DNA of 64,000 nt from Fontisphaera persica (GTDB lineage: Bacteria > Verrucomicrobiota > Verrucomicrobiia > Limisphaerales > Fontisphaeraceae): assembly GCF_024832785.1 (NCBI RefSeq), contig NZ_CP116615.1, positions 1,116,001 through 1,180,000 on the forward strand, read 5' to 3'. The notes below the pieces were generated by a model that did no database searches, was not told the DNA's origin, and saw only the letters and a program-made list of their open reading frames with translations. Of this stretch, positions 36,438 to 44,862 are shown piece after piece. Each line of letters starts with the position of its first letter. Positions within the stretch are counted from its first letter, which is position 1. Both the position numbers and the translations under genes were made by a program.

Positions 36438-38057
36438 ATGAACTTTAGAATGCTGGTAGTATGGATGGTGGGAGTGCTGGCCGTCTGCGGCGCCGAGAGC
36501 GAGACCTTCATGGGGACTGCGGCGAGAACAGGCACGTACAAACGCCCGCTGTTAATCGTGGACGGCAAACGATTTGAATTGAAGGCATCGGACCAGGCCG
36601 ATGCCTCGGTGGGCGAAACTTTGGCTCGATTTTCTGCGGGTGATACAAACTGGTACGCCGTGGTGGGCATACGGGGTCTGGTGAACAACAATGAAGGCAT
36701 CCTTGTGGATCGCATTACGCCGCTTGCCAACGGGCCTGCAGTGGCCGGGACAGGCGTTTCTGGAGGCCAAGCTGTGGCAGGCCATGCGCTGCCCGGCCCG
36801 GCTCAGGCTCCTCCCGCCGTGCATGCAAAAGTGGTCACGGTGGGTGCCGATCGGTACCTTGTCTATAATTACGATGATCTTGCCACGATGCAGTACACGG
36901 TGGTCATTCCCGAAAGTCTGAAGACGGTGCGGGGGCTGTTGGTCAATGCGTGTTACGCCGGGGGGGATTCGCGGGGTGACTGGACTTTTTGCGAGTATTA
37001 CCGGCAGTTCATGCACCTGCATGGATTTGCGTATGTGGGGTCCACGGCCACGGCTGGAGCCCTGCCACTCCCCGTAAAAACCAACGACACGGCGTATGCG
37101 AAGCACCGTGCCATTTTTGAAGCCTTCCAAGCTTCTCTGCAGATGATTGCCACGGTCTCGCGGCATCCCGAGCTGGCCCATGCGCCGTATGCTGGCGTGG
37201 GCTTCTCCGCCGGCGGCGGGTTTGCTTTTAATTTGATGGTGTTTGCGCCGGAGCGCACCCTTGCGGCGGTGAGTTATGCCTCGCCCTACAATTTCAAGAG
37301 AAGGCTCACTTCTCCCCCCAGCGAAACGTTGCTCGGCGTTCCGTCCATCTGCATCTCGGGGGAGCAGGAAGGGTTTAATGTGCCGGATTTCAATACGGAC
37401 CCAAGCTTGGGGAAGGCTATCATTGACGAAGTGTTTTTGCCGTACCGCCCCAAAGGAGCCACGTATGCATGGTTGGAGCGGCAGGGGTTGGGCCATGCTT
37501 ATGACGAAAACCGGCAGGACGTGGTGGGGATACCGTTGCTGGACGCCGCGGTGCGGGCGCGCTACCCCAAAGACGGCAATCCAACCAAAGGACCTGTCAA
37601 GCTGTTGCCGGTGGATGCGGCTGCGGGTTGGATTGCCGACAACACCACATGGAAGAGCGGCCTCACAGAAATTTATCCGGCAAGTGATTTCAAGGGAGAC
37701 CCTGGTCGTTCGAGCTGGCTGCAGAACGAGGATTTGGCCTTCATATATCGGGCTTACTCCACCTATGACAAGCCGCTGACCATGACTTCACCGGGCAACT
37801 GTGGGCCGGGCATGCCCTCCCTGGCTCCCGGCGCCAGTGTACCGATTGTGGTGGATGCGAGCAATTTTCCGGGCTGGAAAACCATGGCCTTTTACGACGG
37901 AGCCAGGAAGCTGGCGGAAATAACCCAAGGGCCAACGCGGTTCACCGCCACCAACCTGACCCCCGGTTACCACGTCTTTTCGGTGCTTGCCACCGATGCC
38001 AATGGAAACGTGCGGACGGCAGATCCGAAAATGGTCATAGTGCGGGCTTCACCTTGA
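36438..38057 (+). CDS. secreted alpha/beta-hydrolase-like protein
   Basis: A 539-residue exported protein. The signal peptide ends near VCGAE (about residue 19). A short N-terminal domain is followed at about residue 140 by a hydrolase-like region: VVIPESLKTVRGLLVNACYAGGD, then the nucleophile elbow YAGVGFSAGGGFAFNL (GxSxG as GFSAG), a putative acid region and His in QGLGHAYDEN. The C-terminal 100 residues look like a fibronectin-III or Ig-like sandwich (TDANGNVRTADPKMVIV). It may be an esterase acting on polysaccharide esters. It is the last chromosomal gene before the integrated element. Confidence 0.75.
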   Translation: MNFRMLVVWMVGVLAVCGAESETFMGTAARTGTYKRPLLIVDGKRFELKASDQADASVGETLARFSAGDTNWYAVVGIRGLVNNNEGILVDRITPLANGPAVAGTGVSGGQAVAGHALPGPAQAPPAVHAKVVTVGADRYLVYNYDDLATMQYTVVIPESLKTVRGLLVNACYAGGDSRGDWTFCEYYRQFMHLHGFAYVGSTATAGALPLPVKTNDTAYAKHRAIFEAFQASLQMIATVSRHPELAHAPYAGVGFSAGGGFAFNLMVFAPERTLAAVSYASPYNFKRRLTSPPSETLLGVPSICISGEQEGFNVPDFNTDPSLGKAIIDEVFLPYRPKGATYAWLERQGLGHAYDENRQDVVGIPLLDAAVRARYPKDGNPTKGPVKLLPVDAAAGWIADNTTWKSGLTEIYPASDFKGDPGRSSWLQNEDLAFIYRAYSTYDKPLTMTSPGNCGPGMPSLAPGASVPIVVDASNFPGWKTMAFYDGARKLAEITQGPTRFTATNLTPGYHVFSVLATDANGNVRTADPKMVIVRASP

Positions 38058-38128
38058 AGCCTCGGGGTGGAATGACTAAAGAATGGGGAGCAATCCGAGA
38101 TTAATGCAAGTAGCTCCTTGAGAACGAG

Positions 38129-38151
38129 TGGTGCGCATAGCAGGACTTGAA
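38129..38151 (-). other. tRNA 3'-end fragment, putative attachment core (attL)
   Basis: On the minus strand this reads as the second half of a tRNA: T loop TTCAAGT, T-stem strand CCTGC, acceptor strand TATGCGC, discriminator A and CCA. The bases that should supply the 5' T-stem strand (GCAGG) are absent; the sequence to the right is unrelated. This is the pattern left when an integrase recombines at a tRNA 3' end, with the functional tRNA gene (5' acceptor GCGCATA expected) at the far end of the element, outside the window. Chromosomal genes lie to the left and viral genes to the right. Confidence 0.6.
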
Positions 38152-38350
38152 ACCGAATCCGCTCTGCCGCACCTTTCTTAAGTTTTCCGTAGTTAGCTTT
38201 TTTTCAGCTACTTACAACAGCTTGTCCGAAAGGCCATTTAGCCGACTTCGGACACTTTGAGCAAAAAAGTTTTCCTGAATTTCCTGAAAACGCCCGTGTT
38301 TTCAGCACCCTTTCTTGCCCGTTTTCCGGAGCTGATCGGTGCTTTATTCA

Positions 38351-39148
38351 TCAGCTCGCTGGTACTGTAGCAGTGCAGTTGCCCCCAGGGCAAGTCGGCA
38401 ATGGCGCTGGCGCACTGGGCGCCGTCGCAGTCACAGGCCGCGCCTGTTGCGCCCGCTGCAATCGTTCCACGATCTCTTGCGCGGTCAGCTTGGCGGCAGG
38501 GTTGTCGCAGAGCTGGTCTACGAGCGTGGAAACGGTCGTGAAGACGCCGGCCTCCTTCTGATGCTCCATGAGCCATTTGACGAACGCCGCGTCGGCAGCC
38601 TGCCCCTGTGGGGTGGTTTCGAGCACGGCACGAGCCGTCTCGACTCCCTGAATCAGCGCCTCGTTCACCTTGCGGTTCCGCACCTGGCGGTAGCCGTGAT
38701 ACAGCCCGCCGAGGGCCAGGGCAATCATGCTTCCGATCCCCGGCAGGAAGGTGTTCACCACCGACCCGGCCGCTTGGATGGTGGCCTCAGCTTCCGGCTT
38801 GGCCACAAGGTTGGTCACCGGCACCTGGACAAGGTTGGTGTAGAACACCGGCACCAGGTTGGTCAGGACCACCGTGACGAAGTTCGTCGCCACCGGCTCG
38901 CGCGTGGCGTAGCCGGCCACGGCCCCCGTGGCGGCGTTGGTCACCAGCACCACGTTGGTCCGCTCGATGACTTGCGGCACGACGTTGGTCGCCATGATGG
39001 TATTGGTCACCACTTGGACAACCGGCGCGTTGGTCCACGTCACCTGTTTCTTGTAGGCCCGGTCCAAAGTCCCGCACCCGGCCGCCAGCAGTAGAATGCT
39101 CGCGCCCGCGAGGGCCCCGAGCCACCAAAGGTTCTTCATCGTTTTCAT
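38351..39148 (-). CDS. phage lipoprotein
   Basis: A 265-residue protein with a lipoprotein signal, MKTMKNLWWLGALAGASILL, ending in a lipobox LAAGC. Residues 35-115 are beta-prone with repeated TNVV/TNLV patterns. A glycine-rich hydrophobic stretch (PGIGSMIALALGGLYHGY) follows, then a helical and Pro/Ala-rich end. Its start overlaps the preceding membrane protein by four bases, an arrangement like i-spanin/o-spanin pairs, although it is much longer than known o-spanins. It is the last gene of the leftward operon, next to the attachment core. Function is inferred only from layout. Confidence 0.7.
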   Translation of the reverse strand: MKTMKNLWWLGALAGASILLLAAGCGTLDRAYKKQVTWTNAPVVQVVTNTIMATNVVPQVIERTNVVLVTNAATGAVAGYATREPVATNFVTVVLTNLVPVFYTNLVQVPVTNLVAKPEAEATIQAAGSVVNTFLPGIGSMIALALGGLYHGYRQVRNRKVNEALIQGVETARAVLETTPQGQAADAAFVKWLMEHQKEAGVFTTVSTLVDQLCDNPAAKLTAQEIVERLQRAQQARPVTATAPSAPAPLPTCPGGNCTATVPAS

Positions 39149-39465
39149 GCTTTGTTCCTTTCCATCCGGGAGGACCGCAGTTCATCGCGGCACTCCTCCA
39201 AAACTCGCGTGTTGCTTTCCAGGCACGTGATCAGCTTCTGGTTGGCGGCACTCTGTTCCGCCACCATGCTCCGCAGGCTTTCCTGGTAGGTGTCCCGCGC
39301 CTGCCTGTGGTCATCAATCAGCCGCTCATGCTGGCGCACGAAGTAGCGCATCACGCTCGCGGCGAAGACCCCGAACACGATCAGGCTGGCCACGAACAGC
39401 CACCGGTCATTTTGCGTGGCCGCTTGGTTGGTCAGTTGCACCAGGTCATTCATGGCGTTGGTCAT
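39145..39465 (-). CDS. holin- or spanin-like small membrane protein
   Basis: A 106-residue protein with one transmembrane helix (about residues 22-41, WLFVASLIVFGVFAASVM), followed by a charged coiled coil to the end. Small phage proteins of this shape include BhlA/UviB-like holins and inner-membrane spanins. It follows the head-completion gene by two bases and overlaps the lipoprotein by four, so it belongs to the same late operon. The lysis role is an inference from topology and position; no endolysin is recognised nearby. Confidence 0.65.
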   Translation of the reverse strand: MTNAMNDLVQLTNQAATQNDRWLFVASLIVFGVFAASVMRYFVRQHERLIDDHRQARDTYQESLRSMVAEQSAANQKLITCLESNTRVLEECRDELRSSRMERNKA

Positions 39466-39467
39466 AG

Positions 39468-39986
39468 TCAGGCGCGTTGCAGCCGGGCGACAGTGCCCTT
39501 GCGGATCAGATCCCCCAGCCGGGCAAGCATGGCTTGCACGAGGTCAGGGATGATTTGCCGGGTGTCCTTCTTGCTATACACCGTGGCCGAGTAGTCGGCG
39601 TTGTGTTGCTCCAGGATGCCTTGCCCTAGAGGCGCAGCCGTCCGGTCCACCAGCAGGAGTTCCTTTGCGAGTTCGCACGTGGCCTTCACCACCGCCGCTG
39701 GCACCTTGTCGCTCGCCAATTCCCCAGCACCGTCCGGGTCCGGGCAATCGTAGCGCGGCCATTGCAGGGCCTGGCTTTCGCTCACGCGCTTGCCGTGGAA
39801 CTGATATTCCGCGTCAATCACCCGCGACGCCATCACCAAAGCCGCGTCCTTCTGGCCCGCCGTGGCGGCAGTCCAGGCGGTGGCATACAGATGCCCCTCG
39901 AAATAGGCGTTGCCATCCGCCGCGTCAGCGTAGGCATTCGCGTCGGTCTTGGCCGTCCCGTCCTCTTTGATCAGCACCAGAGCCAT
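39468..39986 (-). CDS. phage head-completion/connector protein (annotated DnaT-like in many phages)
   Basis: A 172-residue protein. The opening MALVLIKEDGTAKTDANAYA, then AYFEGHLYATAW, AALVMASRVIDAEYQFHG and ALQWPRYDCPDPDG match a family found next to phage capsid genes and often labelled putative DnaT-like ssDNA-binding protein. In head gene clusters it more probably serves as a head-tail connector or completion protein. It lies one base after the LamG-phosphoesterase gene. Assignment rests on pattern memory and gene order. Confidence 0.75.
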   Translation of the reverse strand: MALVLIKEDGTAKTDANAYADAADGNAYFEGHLYATAWTAATAGQKDAALVMASRVIDAEYQFHGKRVSESQALQWPRYDCPDPDGAGELASDKVPAAVVKATCELAKELLLVDRTAAPLGQGILEQHNADYSATVYSKKDTRQIIPDLVQAMLARLGDLIRKGTVARLQRA

Positions 39987-39987
39987 A

Positions 39988-42108
39988 TCAAACGTCCCTC
40001 CGCAGAATCTTCACCCGGTCCAGCAGGTTCTGATTCGTGTCGAAATACTCCAGGACCAGTTCCGCGCCGCCATCGTGGATCTTCAGGTAACCAGAAACGT
40101 TCTGGTCCTCGCATCGGAACTTAGTGTCCGCATTGATGGTGCCCCAGCCGTGATGATTTCCGCCGCCCATGGCGACGGTGTAGAACGTGATGCCATCCTT
40201 CTGCAGTCGCTCGATGCCATGCACATGACCTTGGAGCACCAGCGGAACGCCCAGGCCCACCCAGTTCCACCGGGCGTGCGCCGTACCAGTCCCCGCCGCA
40301 CTGGAGGAGTAGGCCGGATGATGAAACACGAACACCGGCCACCGCGCCGTGCTTTCGGCCAGCTTGCGCAGGACATGCTGGCCGGCGACCGAGTCTTGCA
40401 ACACCGATGCAACCGCGGTGTAGCCGCCGCCGTTGTCCGGTTGCTGGACCAGGTCATTCAGGTCATCGAAGAAGAAAAACTCCAGGTTGCCGAGTTGCGC
40501 GGAGTAGTAGGCTTTGCCGTTGTTGTAGCCGGCCACGTTCCAGTAGGCCGCGAAGCCCGCCTCGTTGCTCCCGTCATAGTCATGGTTGCCCATGCCGGCT
40601 ACGCACTTGCCGCCCCGCCCCAGGATGGTGTTCTTCAGCGTGTCATTCGCCGTGGCGAAGGAGATCGTGGCGTCGGAGGTGTCGCCGATGGCGACCACGC
40701 TCAGGGTGTCCGCATTCGCGTGCAGGATGGCGGTGTCCACGCTTGCCGCCCGAGGTGCGTCGAACCCGCCGCAACGGTCTCCCAGCGCGGCCACCTTTGC
40801 CGCACTCCGGGCCGGAATCGGATAAATGCGGAAGTCATCCAGCGTCAGTGTGTCGCCCGGAACCGAGTTGGTCAGTTCCAGCCGCAGGCGGTAGGCCAGC
40901 TCTTCCACCGACTTGGTGTAGAGCTTGAGATAGACCCGCTTGCCCAGCGTGAAGGTGTCCAGGTTGACGTATTGCTGGCTCATGGTGGCGTCCAAGAACC
41001 CGAGGTTCTGGTCCGCCAAGTGCGTCTTGACTCGCAGATAGCAGCTACCCGACCGGGCCGACACGCGGAAGCTGCACCAGTAGGGCGTGAGGCGCGACAG
41101 AGCGCCCACGATGATTTCCGCGCTGCCACCATCCGCGAAGACCATGTTGTCTTCGTTATGCGTGACGGCCACGGTGCTCCAATTCACGAAGCTTTCGCCG
41201 TGTGAAATGTGGTTGTCCGGCGCATCTTGAGTGAACACCACCGTCTTGCGCTTCGGCGCGATGCCCTTGGCATACAGGTCCGCAATCGCATCCGCCGGCA
41301 GCGCCTCGCTCCAAATCCCAACGCCGCACAACAGCCCGGCGAAGAAACCACCGGCCACCGAGGCGGACGTGTAAGCCGTGCCGATGCCCGCCTTTTGCAC
41401 CGAATCACTCCGGGGCACGGCGCTGGTCGCGACGATCGCTTCCAGTGCGCCGTTGAGATAGAGCTTCATCTGCGCCCCGTCGAAGGTGAAGACGCCGTGA
41501 TACCACTGCCCATCCACAATGTCCGACGTGCCCACGATGCGATGATTCGCGCCCGAGGCCATGTCTTCGAAATCGCCCGCCAGGCGATACGTGGACCCGT
41601 TGTTCACCTTGTTCAGGCCCAGGTGCCAGTTGGCATCCACGTTGGAGCCGTCCGCCTCGCCCCGGCCTTTCGCGACCAGCGGCACGATCGGATCAGTGGC
41701 AGGGAAACCATCCGCGCCACCCGCCGTGGCCGTGGCCACACCCGCGCCAGTCTTCTTGAACCAGCAGGAGATCGTCCACCGGGCCATGCCGAACGGATAG
41801 CTGGTGTTCTCCAGGCGGACCTGCGAAGCCACGCCATCGAACGTCGCGCAGATCGGATACTTGAAACCCGCCGGCGTCGGACCACCGAAGGTCACACCGG
41901 AGTAGCTGTAGCCGTGGTTGCCCGCCGGGCCTTGGTCTTTGATGTCAAACGCCAGCGGCAGGAACGCCTTCAGGTTGGCATCGTAGGTGCCAAGCAGCAG
42001 TTCCTCGAAAGACCCGGCGGACTCGACCCGGCTCCTCCGCCGCCACTGCGGCCAAAGCTGCCAGAACAGCCGCCGGGAAATGCGGCGATCAAGAACGGAC
42101 TTTGCCAT
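39988..42108 (-). CDS. LamG-domain / calcineurin-like metallophosphoesterase virion protein
   Basis: A 706-residue protein. Residues about 55-280 resemble a LamG/concanavalin sandwich (VRLENTSYPFGMARWTISCW, GQWYHGVFTFDGAQMKLYLN). After a second beta domain, residues about 445-700 form a metallophosphoesterase with VVAIGDTSD, CVAGMGNHDYDG, FVFHHPAYSS and LQGHVHGIERL, that is the GDxxD, GNHD, H and GHxH motifs. The usual leading DxH is not obvious. Lying between capsid-associated genes, it is likely a receptor-binding or surface-degrading virion enzyme acting on phosphoesters of the host surface. It may replace a classical tail spike. Confidence 0.8.
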   Translation of the reverse strand: MAKSVLDRRISRRLFWQLWPQWRRRSRVESAGSFEELLLGTYDANLKAFLPLAFDIKDQGPAGNHGYSYSGVTFGGPTPAGFKYPICATFDGVASQVRLENTSYPFGMARWTISCWFKKTGAGVATATAGGADGFPATDPIVPLVAKGRGEADGSNVDANWHLGLNKVNNGSTYRLAGDFEDMASGANHRIVGTSDIVDGQWYHGVFTFDGAQMKLYLNGALEAIVATSAVPRSDSVQKAGIGTAYTSASVAGGFFAGLLCGVGIWSEALPADAIADLYAKGIAPKRKTVVFTQDAPDNHISHGESFVNWSTVAVTHNEDNMVFADGGSAEIIVGALSRLTPYWCSFRVSARSGSCYLRVKTHLADQNLGFLDATMSQQYVNLDTFTLGKRVYLKLYTKSVEELAYRLRLELTNSVPGDTLTLDDFRIYPIPARSAAKVAALGDRCGGFDAPRAASVDTAILHANADTLSVVAIGDTSDATISFATANDTLKNTILGRGGKCVAGMGNHDYDGSNEAGFAAYWNVAGYNNGKAYYSAQLGNLEFFFFDDLNDLVQQPDNGGGYTAVASVLQDSVAGQHVLRKLAESTARWPVFVFHHPAYSSSAAGTGTAHARWNWVGLGVPLVLQGHVHGIERLQKDGITFYTVAMGGGNHHGWGTINADTKFRCEDQNVSGYLKIHDGGAELVLEYFDTNQNLLDRVKILRRDV

Positions 42109-42346
42109 GCGTCTTGCCTTTGCCTTGCGGTTTCACCGCCTTCTCTTCCGCCACCGGCGGCGGGACGACGGGCGGAACCACCGGCGTTTCGGCGCTCGCC
42201 TGTGCCTGCCGGTTGCCTGCCTGCGCCGCGCCCTGTTTCCCTTCTTGCGCGGCAGGCAGACCCGGCATCTCTGGCGCTGCTGGCGCAGCGTCCAACGGCA
42301 CCAGCGATCGCCGCTTCCGCCGGACGATGGGATAGAGGCCATTCAT
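42089..42346 (-). CDS. small proline-rich phage protein
   Basis: An 85-residue protein starting MNGLYPIVRRKRRSLVPLDA, with a Pro/Ala/Gln-rich middle and a basic end. It overlaps the start of the LamG-phosphoesterase gene by 20 bases and lies 21 bases after the capsid-fibre-like gene, in the same frame direction and operon. An earlier GTG at 42367 is possible. No family recognised; composition suggests a disordered accessory of the virion. Confidence 0.55.
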   Translation of the reverse strand: MNGLYPIVRRKRRSLVPLDAAPAAPEMPGLPAAQEGKQGAAQAGNRQAQASAETPVVPPVVPPPVAEEKAVKPQGKGKTHGKVRS

Positions 42347-42367
42347 ATTGGGAGGTGCGACTCGCAC

Positions 42368-42601
42368 TTAGATGCAGTTCGCCCCGACGGCGACCTGTTT
42401 CCAGTTGGTGCCATCGCTGAACGCCAGGCACGGAACCGCTCCGGTCCCGCCCGCGCTGAGGTAGATCAGCGCACCCGGATTCTTGGCCGCAGTCACACCA
42501 GCGGCCGTCAGCGCGGCCACGTTCGCAAACGTCCGGCTCTTCAGGTTGAGCTGCTCGCCGCTCCGAATCTTGGCGAAGCTCCAGGGGATTTCTTTGCCCA
42601 T
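42368..42601 (-). CDS. capsid decoration/head-fibre-like protein
   Basis: A 77-residue protein. The C-terminal half, ALIYLSAGGTGAVPCLAFSD followed by GTNWKQV, is a pattern common in small beta-rich phage head-fibre or decoration proteins placed directly after the major capsid gene. It begins 200 bases beyond the capsid gene stop, across a repeat element. Role inferred from pattern and position. Confidence 0.65.
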   Translation of the reverse strand: MGKEIPWSFAKIRSGEQLNLKSRTFANVAALTAAGVTAAKNPGALIYLSAGGTGAVPCLAFSDGTNWKQVAVGANCI

Positions 42602-42674
42602 ACGTGGTTCCTTTCATGCTTTCAGTCGCCTTGGCGACTCACTTTCAATGCCCCGCAGGGGCATAAGACAATAG

Positions 42675-42753
42675 CCCAGGGTAAGGCCGCGGGCCGCCAC
42701 CCTGGGTAGGCCATCCCAATTGATTGCCCCTCTCCCCGCTGGCGGGGAGAGGG
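42675..42753. repeat. composite two-hairpin repeat, copy 1
   Basis: Hairpin A has arms CCCAGGGT (42675-42682) and ACCCTGGG (42699-42706). After 21 bases comes hairpin B, CCCTCTCCCCGC paired with GCGGGGAGAGGG (42728-42753). It lies between the capsid gene and the next gene downstream. Two shorter hairpins, AGTCGCC/GGCGACT (42624-42639) and ATGCCCC/GGGGCAT (42648-42664), stand just beside it. Similar composite copies are at 43926-44006 and 57068-57148. Confidence 0.8.
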
Positions 42754-42801
42754 TGGCCGCAGGCCGGGTGAGGGGTGGCCCTCATTTCCATCACCCATCA
42801 A

Positions 42802-43812
42802 CTAATTATTGTGCGTCACCGCCACGATTCGCACGTTCTTGTTCTCGAACACCCGCGTCCAATTCGCGCCCATTTCCAGTTCCGCGTTGGTGGGCGAGTC
42901 GCCCGCCACGCTGGCGCTGGTGAACTTCACACCGCGCGGATGGAGGATGTAACGCCGCCGGTTGATCAGGCCCGTGTCACTGGCCAGCGCATCGCGATAC
43001 ACCTCCACGCCCTCAGTCCCGTGCCCGCCTTGCAGCGGCGTGCCGTCGAGCGGCGCGGTGCCCTTGGCGAAGGCGCCCGGCCCGAACAGGTAGGTCGTAT
43101 AAACCAGCCCATCCGTGGTCCCCGCCCGCACCGGCAGGTTGTCATCCACAACCACGCGCCGGCCTTGGAAGGTCCGAATCTGGGCCTTGCCCTCGCTGTC
43201 CGGGATGAAGTCAATCAGGTCCAGCTTCCGCAGCGCCGCCTCCGTGGCGGAGTGCATCGCAACCGCCACCAGGCGGTCGCCGCGGTCACCGAGTTTCGCG
43301 GTCGCGTCCACGAAGGTCGCGCCATTCAGGCGGGTCGCAGCGGACTGGCCAGCGACAGACTCCGAGTGAATCGCCAGCAGGTTGCCGCTCATGCTGGCAG
43401 CCGCGAAGATGCCTTTCAGGCACGACACCACCAGGCCCTCGTCAGTGCGCGCCCAGTATTCCGCGACCAGGTCCACGATGGCCTGCATCGGATCATCGCC
43501 CGAAATGACCTTGGCGAGATGGTTGACGGACCACGCTTGCGCATCGTTGTGAATGCGGGCGATGTCCTTGTCGGCAGTGATCTTGTTGACCGTGAGCGAC
43601 GCCGAATCGCTCAGGAGTTGACGGGTAGCGGTCAGGTCCTTCCAGAAGGGCATTTCCACCGTGCGCCCGCCGCCAGCGGCCAACTCATCAAACACTGGCG
43701 AGTGTTCGATGATGCCGCACTTCCCGAACGCGCTCAGTTCTGCGGTCCGCTCGATGGCATACCGCTCGAACTCCGTCGGGATGATGATGTCTGCAACAGC
43801 CGTTTTCGCCAT
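42802..43812 (-). CDS. phage major capsid protein
   Basis: A 336-residue coat protein. Typical segments are the N-terminal ADIIIPTEFERYAIERTAEL, WKDLTATRQLLSDSASLTVN, then ISGDDPMQAIVDLVAEYWAR and a C-terminal NTRVFENKNVRIVAV-like end (actual ANWTRVFENKNVRIVAVTHN). This matches HK97-fold coat proteins that follow a scaffold gene and a DUF4055 portal. It lies downstream of the scaffold and is flanked on both sides by a two-hairpin repeat. It appears intact. Confidence 0.9.
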   Translation of the reverse strand: MAKTAVADIIIPTEFERYAIERTAELSAFGKCGIIEHSPVFDELAAGGGRTVEMPFWKDLTATRQLLSDSASLTVNKITADKDIARIHNDAQAWSVNHLAKVISGDDPMQAIVDLVAEYWARTDEGLVVSCLKGIFAAASMSGNLLAIHSESVAGQSAATRLNGATFVDATAKLGDRGDRLVAVAMHSATEAALRKLDLIDFIPDSEGKAQIRTFQGRRVVVDDNLPVRAGTTDGLVYTTYLFGPGAFAKGTAPLDGTPLQGGHGTEGVEVYRDALASDTGLINRRRYILHPRGVKFTSASVAGDSPTNAELEMGANWTRVFENKNVRIVAVTHNN

Positions 43813-43925
43813 AATTCAATCTCTCTTTCCGTTTGTAGTCCCGGCTTCAGCCGGTCCCGGTTTCAAAACTTGGCGCAGCGCAGCGAAGCCCTGACTGAGC
43901 ACCCTGTAAGGGTGCCGGACCATAG

Positions 43926-44006
43926 CCCAGGGTAAGCACGCCAGTGCGCCACCCTGGGACAGCCGGCCCAAACAATTTCCTCCCTCTCCCCCACCGGGGG
44001 AGAGGG
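43926..44006. repeat. composite two-hairpin repeat, copy 2
   Basis: Hairpin A arms CCCAGGGT (43926-43933) and ACCCTGGG (43951-43958); hairpin B CCCTCTCCCCC/GGGGGAGAGGG (43982-44006); 23 bases between the two. It stands between the scaffold stop and the capsid start, so the capsid gene is bracketed by copies 1 and 2. Confidence 0.8.
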
Positions 44007-44064
44007 CCGGGGTGAGGGGGCTGCCGTCCATCGCCACAATCGCCTCGCTCGCCATAGCCACTCG

Positions 44065-44862
44065 TTACGCCGCCGCCTTGAGCCGGGCCGCCAGGCCCGG
44101 ATCACTCTTTTGCAGCCGCATTTGCTCCGTGAGATTCCAGCTTTCCTTGCGGAACGGATTTCTCACGAACCGATTCCCGGCCCCACCGGAGCCGGTGCCG
44201 TATGGGGAAGTGGCACCGCCACCACCGCCACCGGCATTGGATTCAAACAGGTGCGGAGCTTCCGACACTTGCATGTCAATCCACTCCGCCAACGACAGAG
44301 GCGTCAGGCCATCCTTGCCCACACGGGCAGTCTGGCCGTCAGCCTCCAACGCCTGGGGAACACCGTTCACCAGGCGGAAAGTGTTTCGCGCTCGCGACGT
44401 AATGTCGGGAATCGCGCTCGCACGCAGACCGCGCTTGGTCGCCTCAGTCACCACCGCTTGGTCAATCTGAATCGCGGTGAGGCGCGCATTGAGCGCATCG
44501 CGCTCGCCGGTCACGCCAGCGAGCTTCTTGTCCAACTCACCCCTGACCGCGCGCACCCGCGCCTCGATCAACTTCTCCACTTCGCCCGCCGTGGTGGCCG
44601 CCCGCAGGGCCTGGGCCTCTTCGAGCTTGCGCTTCTCATCCGCCAGCTTGCGGACCTCTTCAGGGTCAATCCCCTCGAAGCGCTGCTTCAGTTCATCCCG
44701 CTCCTTCATCAGTGCGACATTGGTGGCGCGGAACTCTTCGAGCTTCGCCTTGTCCACCGCGCCTTCGACATCCAGGTGCCAGGCGCCATCGCGTTCGACG
44801 TAGAGGTTGACGAGTTCCGCCGGAACCTCGTCTTTCGATTTCAGTTTGAACTTCAGTGCCAT
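44065..44862 (-). CDS. phage scaffolding-like protein (DUF6651-like)
   Basis: A 265-residue protein. The ATG at 44862 (MALKFKLKSKDEVPAELVNL) follows GGAGG about 12 bases upstream; earlier in-frame starts to 44976 are less likely. The N-terminal segment with VEGAVDKAKLEEFRATNVAL, a long charged coiled coil (about 40-150), a poly-Gly hinge and a basic C-terminus ending in LQKSDPGLAARLKAAA are typical of the capsid-assembly scaffold family found between portal and major capsid genes. It guides procapsid assembly and is not expected in the final head. Confidence 0.8.
   Translation of the reverse strand: MALKFKLKSKDEVPAELVNLYVERDGAWHLDVEGAVDKAKLEEFRATNVALMKERDELKQRFEGIDPEEVRKLADEKRKLEEAQALRAATTAGEVEKLIEARVRAVRGELDKKLAGVTGERDALNARLTAIQIDQAVVTEATKRGLRASAIPDITSRARNTFRLVNGVPQALEADGQTARVGKDGLTPLSLAEWIDMQVSEAPHLFESNAGGGGGGATSPYGTGSGGAGNRFVRNPFRKESWNLTEQMRLQKSDPGLAARLKAAA

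Noticed and set aside
38129-38225. Complete tRNA gene at the element boundary
   Set aside because: Only the 3' third of a tRNA is present. The 5' acceptor strand, D arm and anticodon arm cannot be folded on either side.
38238-38576. 112-residue minus-strand frame overlapping the lipoprotein gene end
   Set aside because: It overlaps most of its length with the lipoprotein gene in another frame and has no domain or start signal.
41209-42420. Plus-strand frames opposite the LamG-phosphoesterase gene
   Set aside because: Antisense shadows, rich in Arg/Pro/His; the minus-strand gene has clear domains.
42620-42665. CRISPR-like look of CTTTCAATGCCCC with a hairpin
   Set aside because: Only one copy, with no regularly spaced repeats or spacers and no cas genes nearby. 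It is part of the hairpin-rich intergenic segment.
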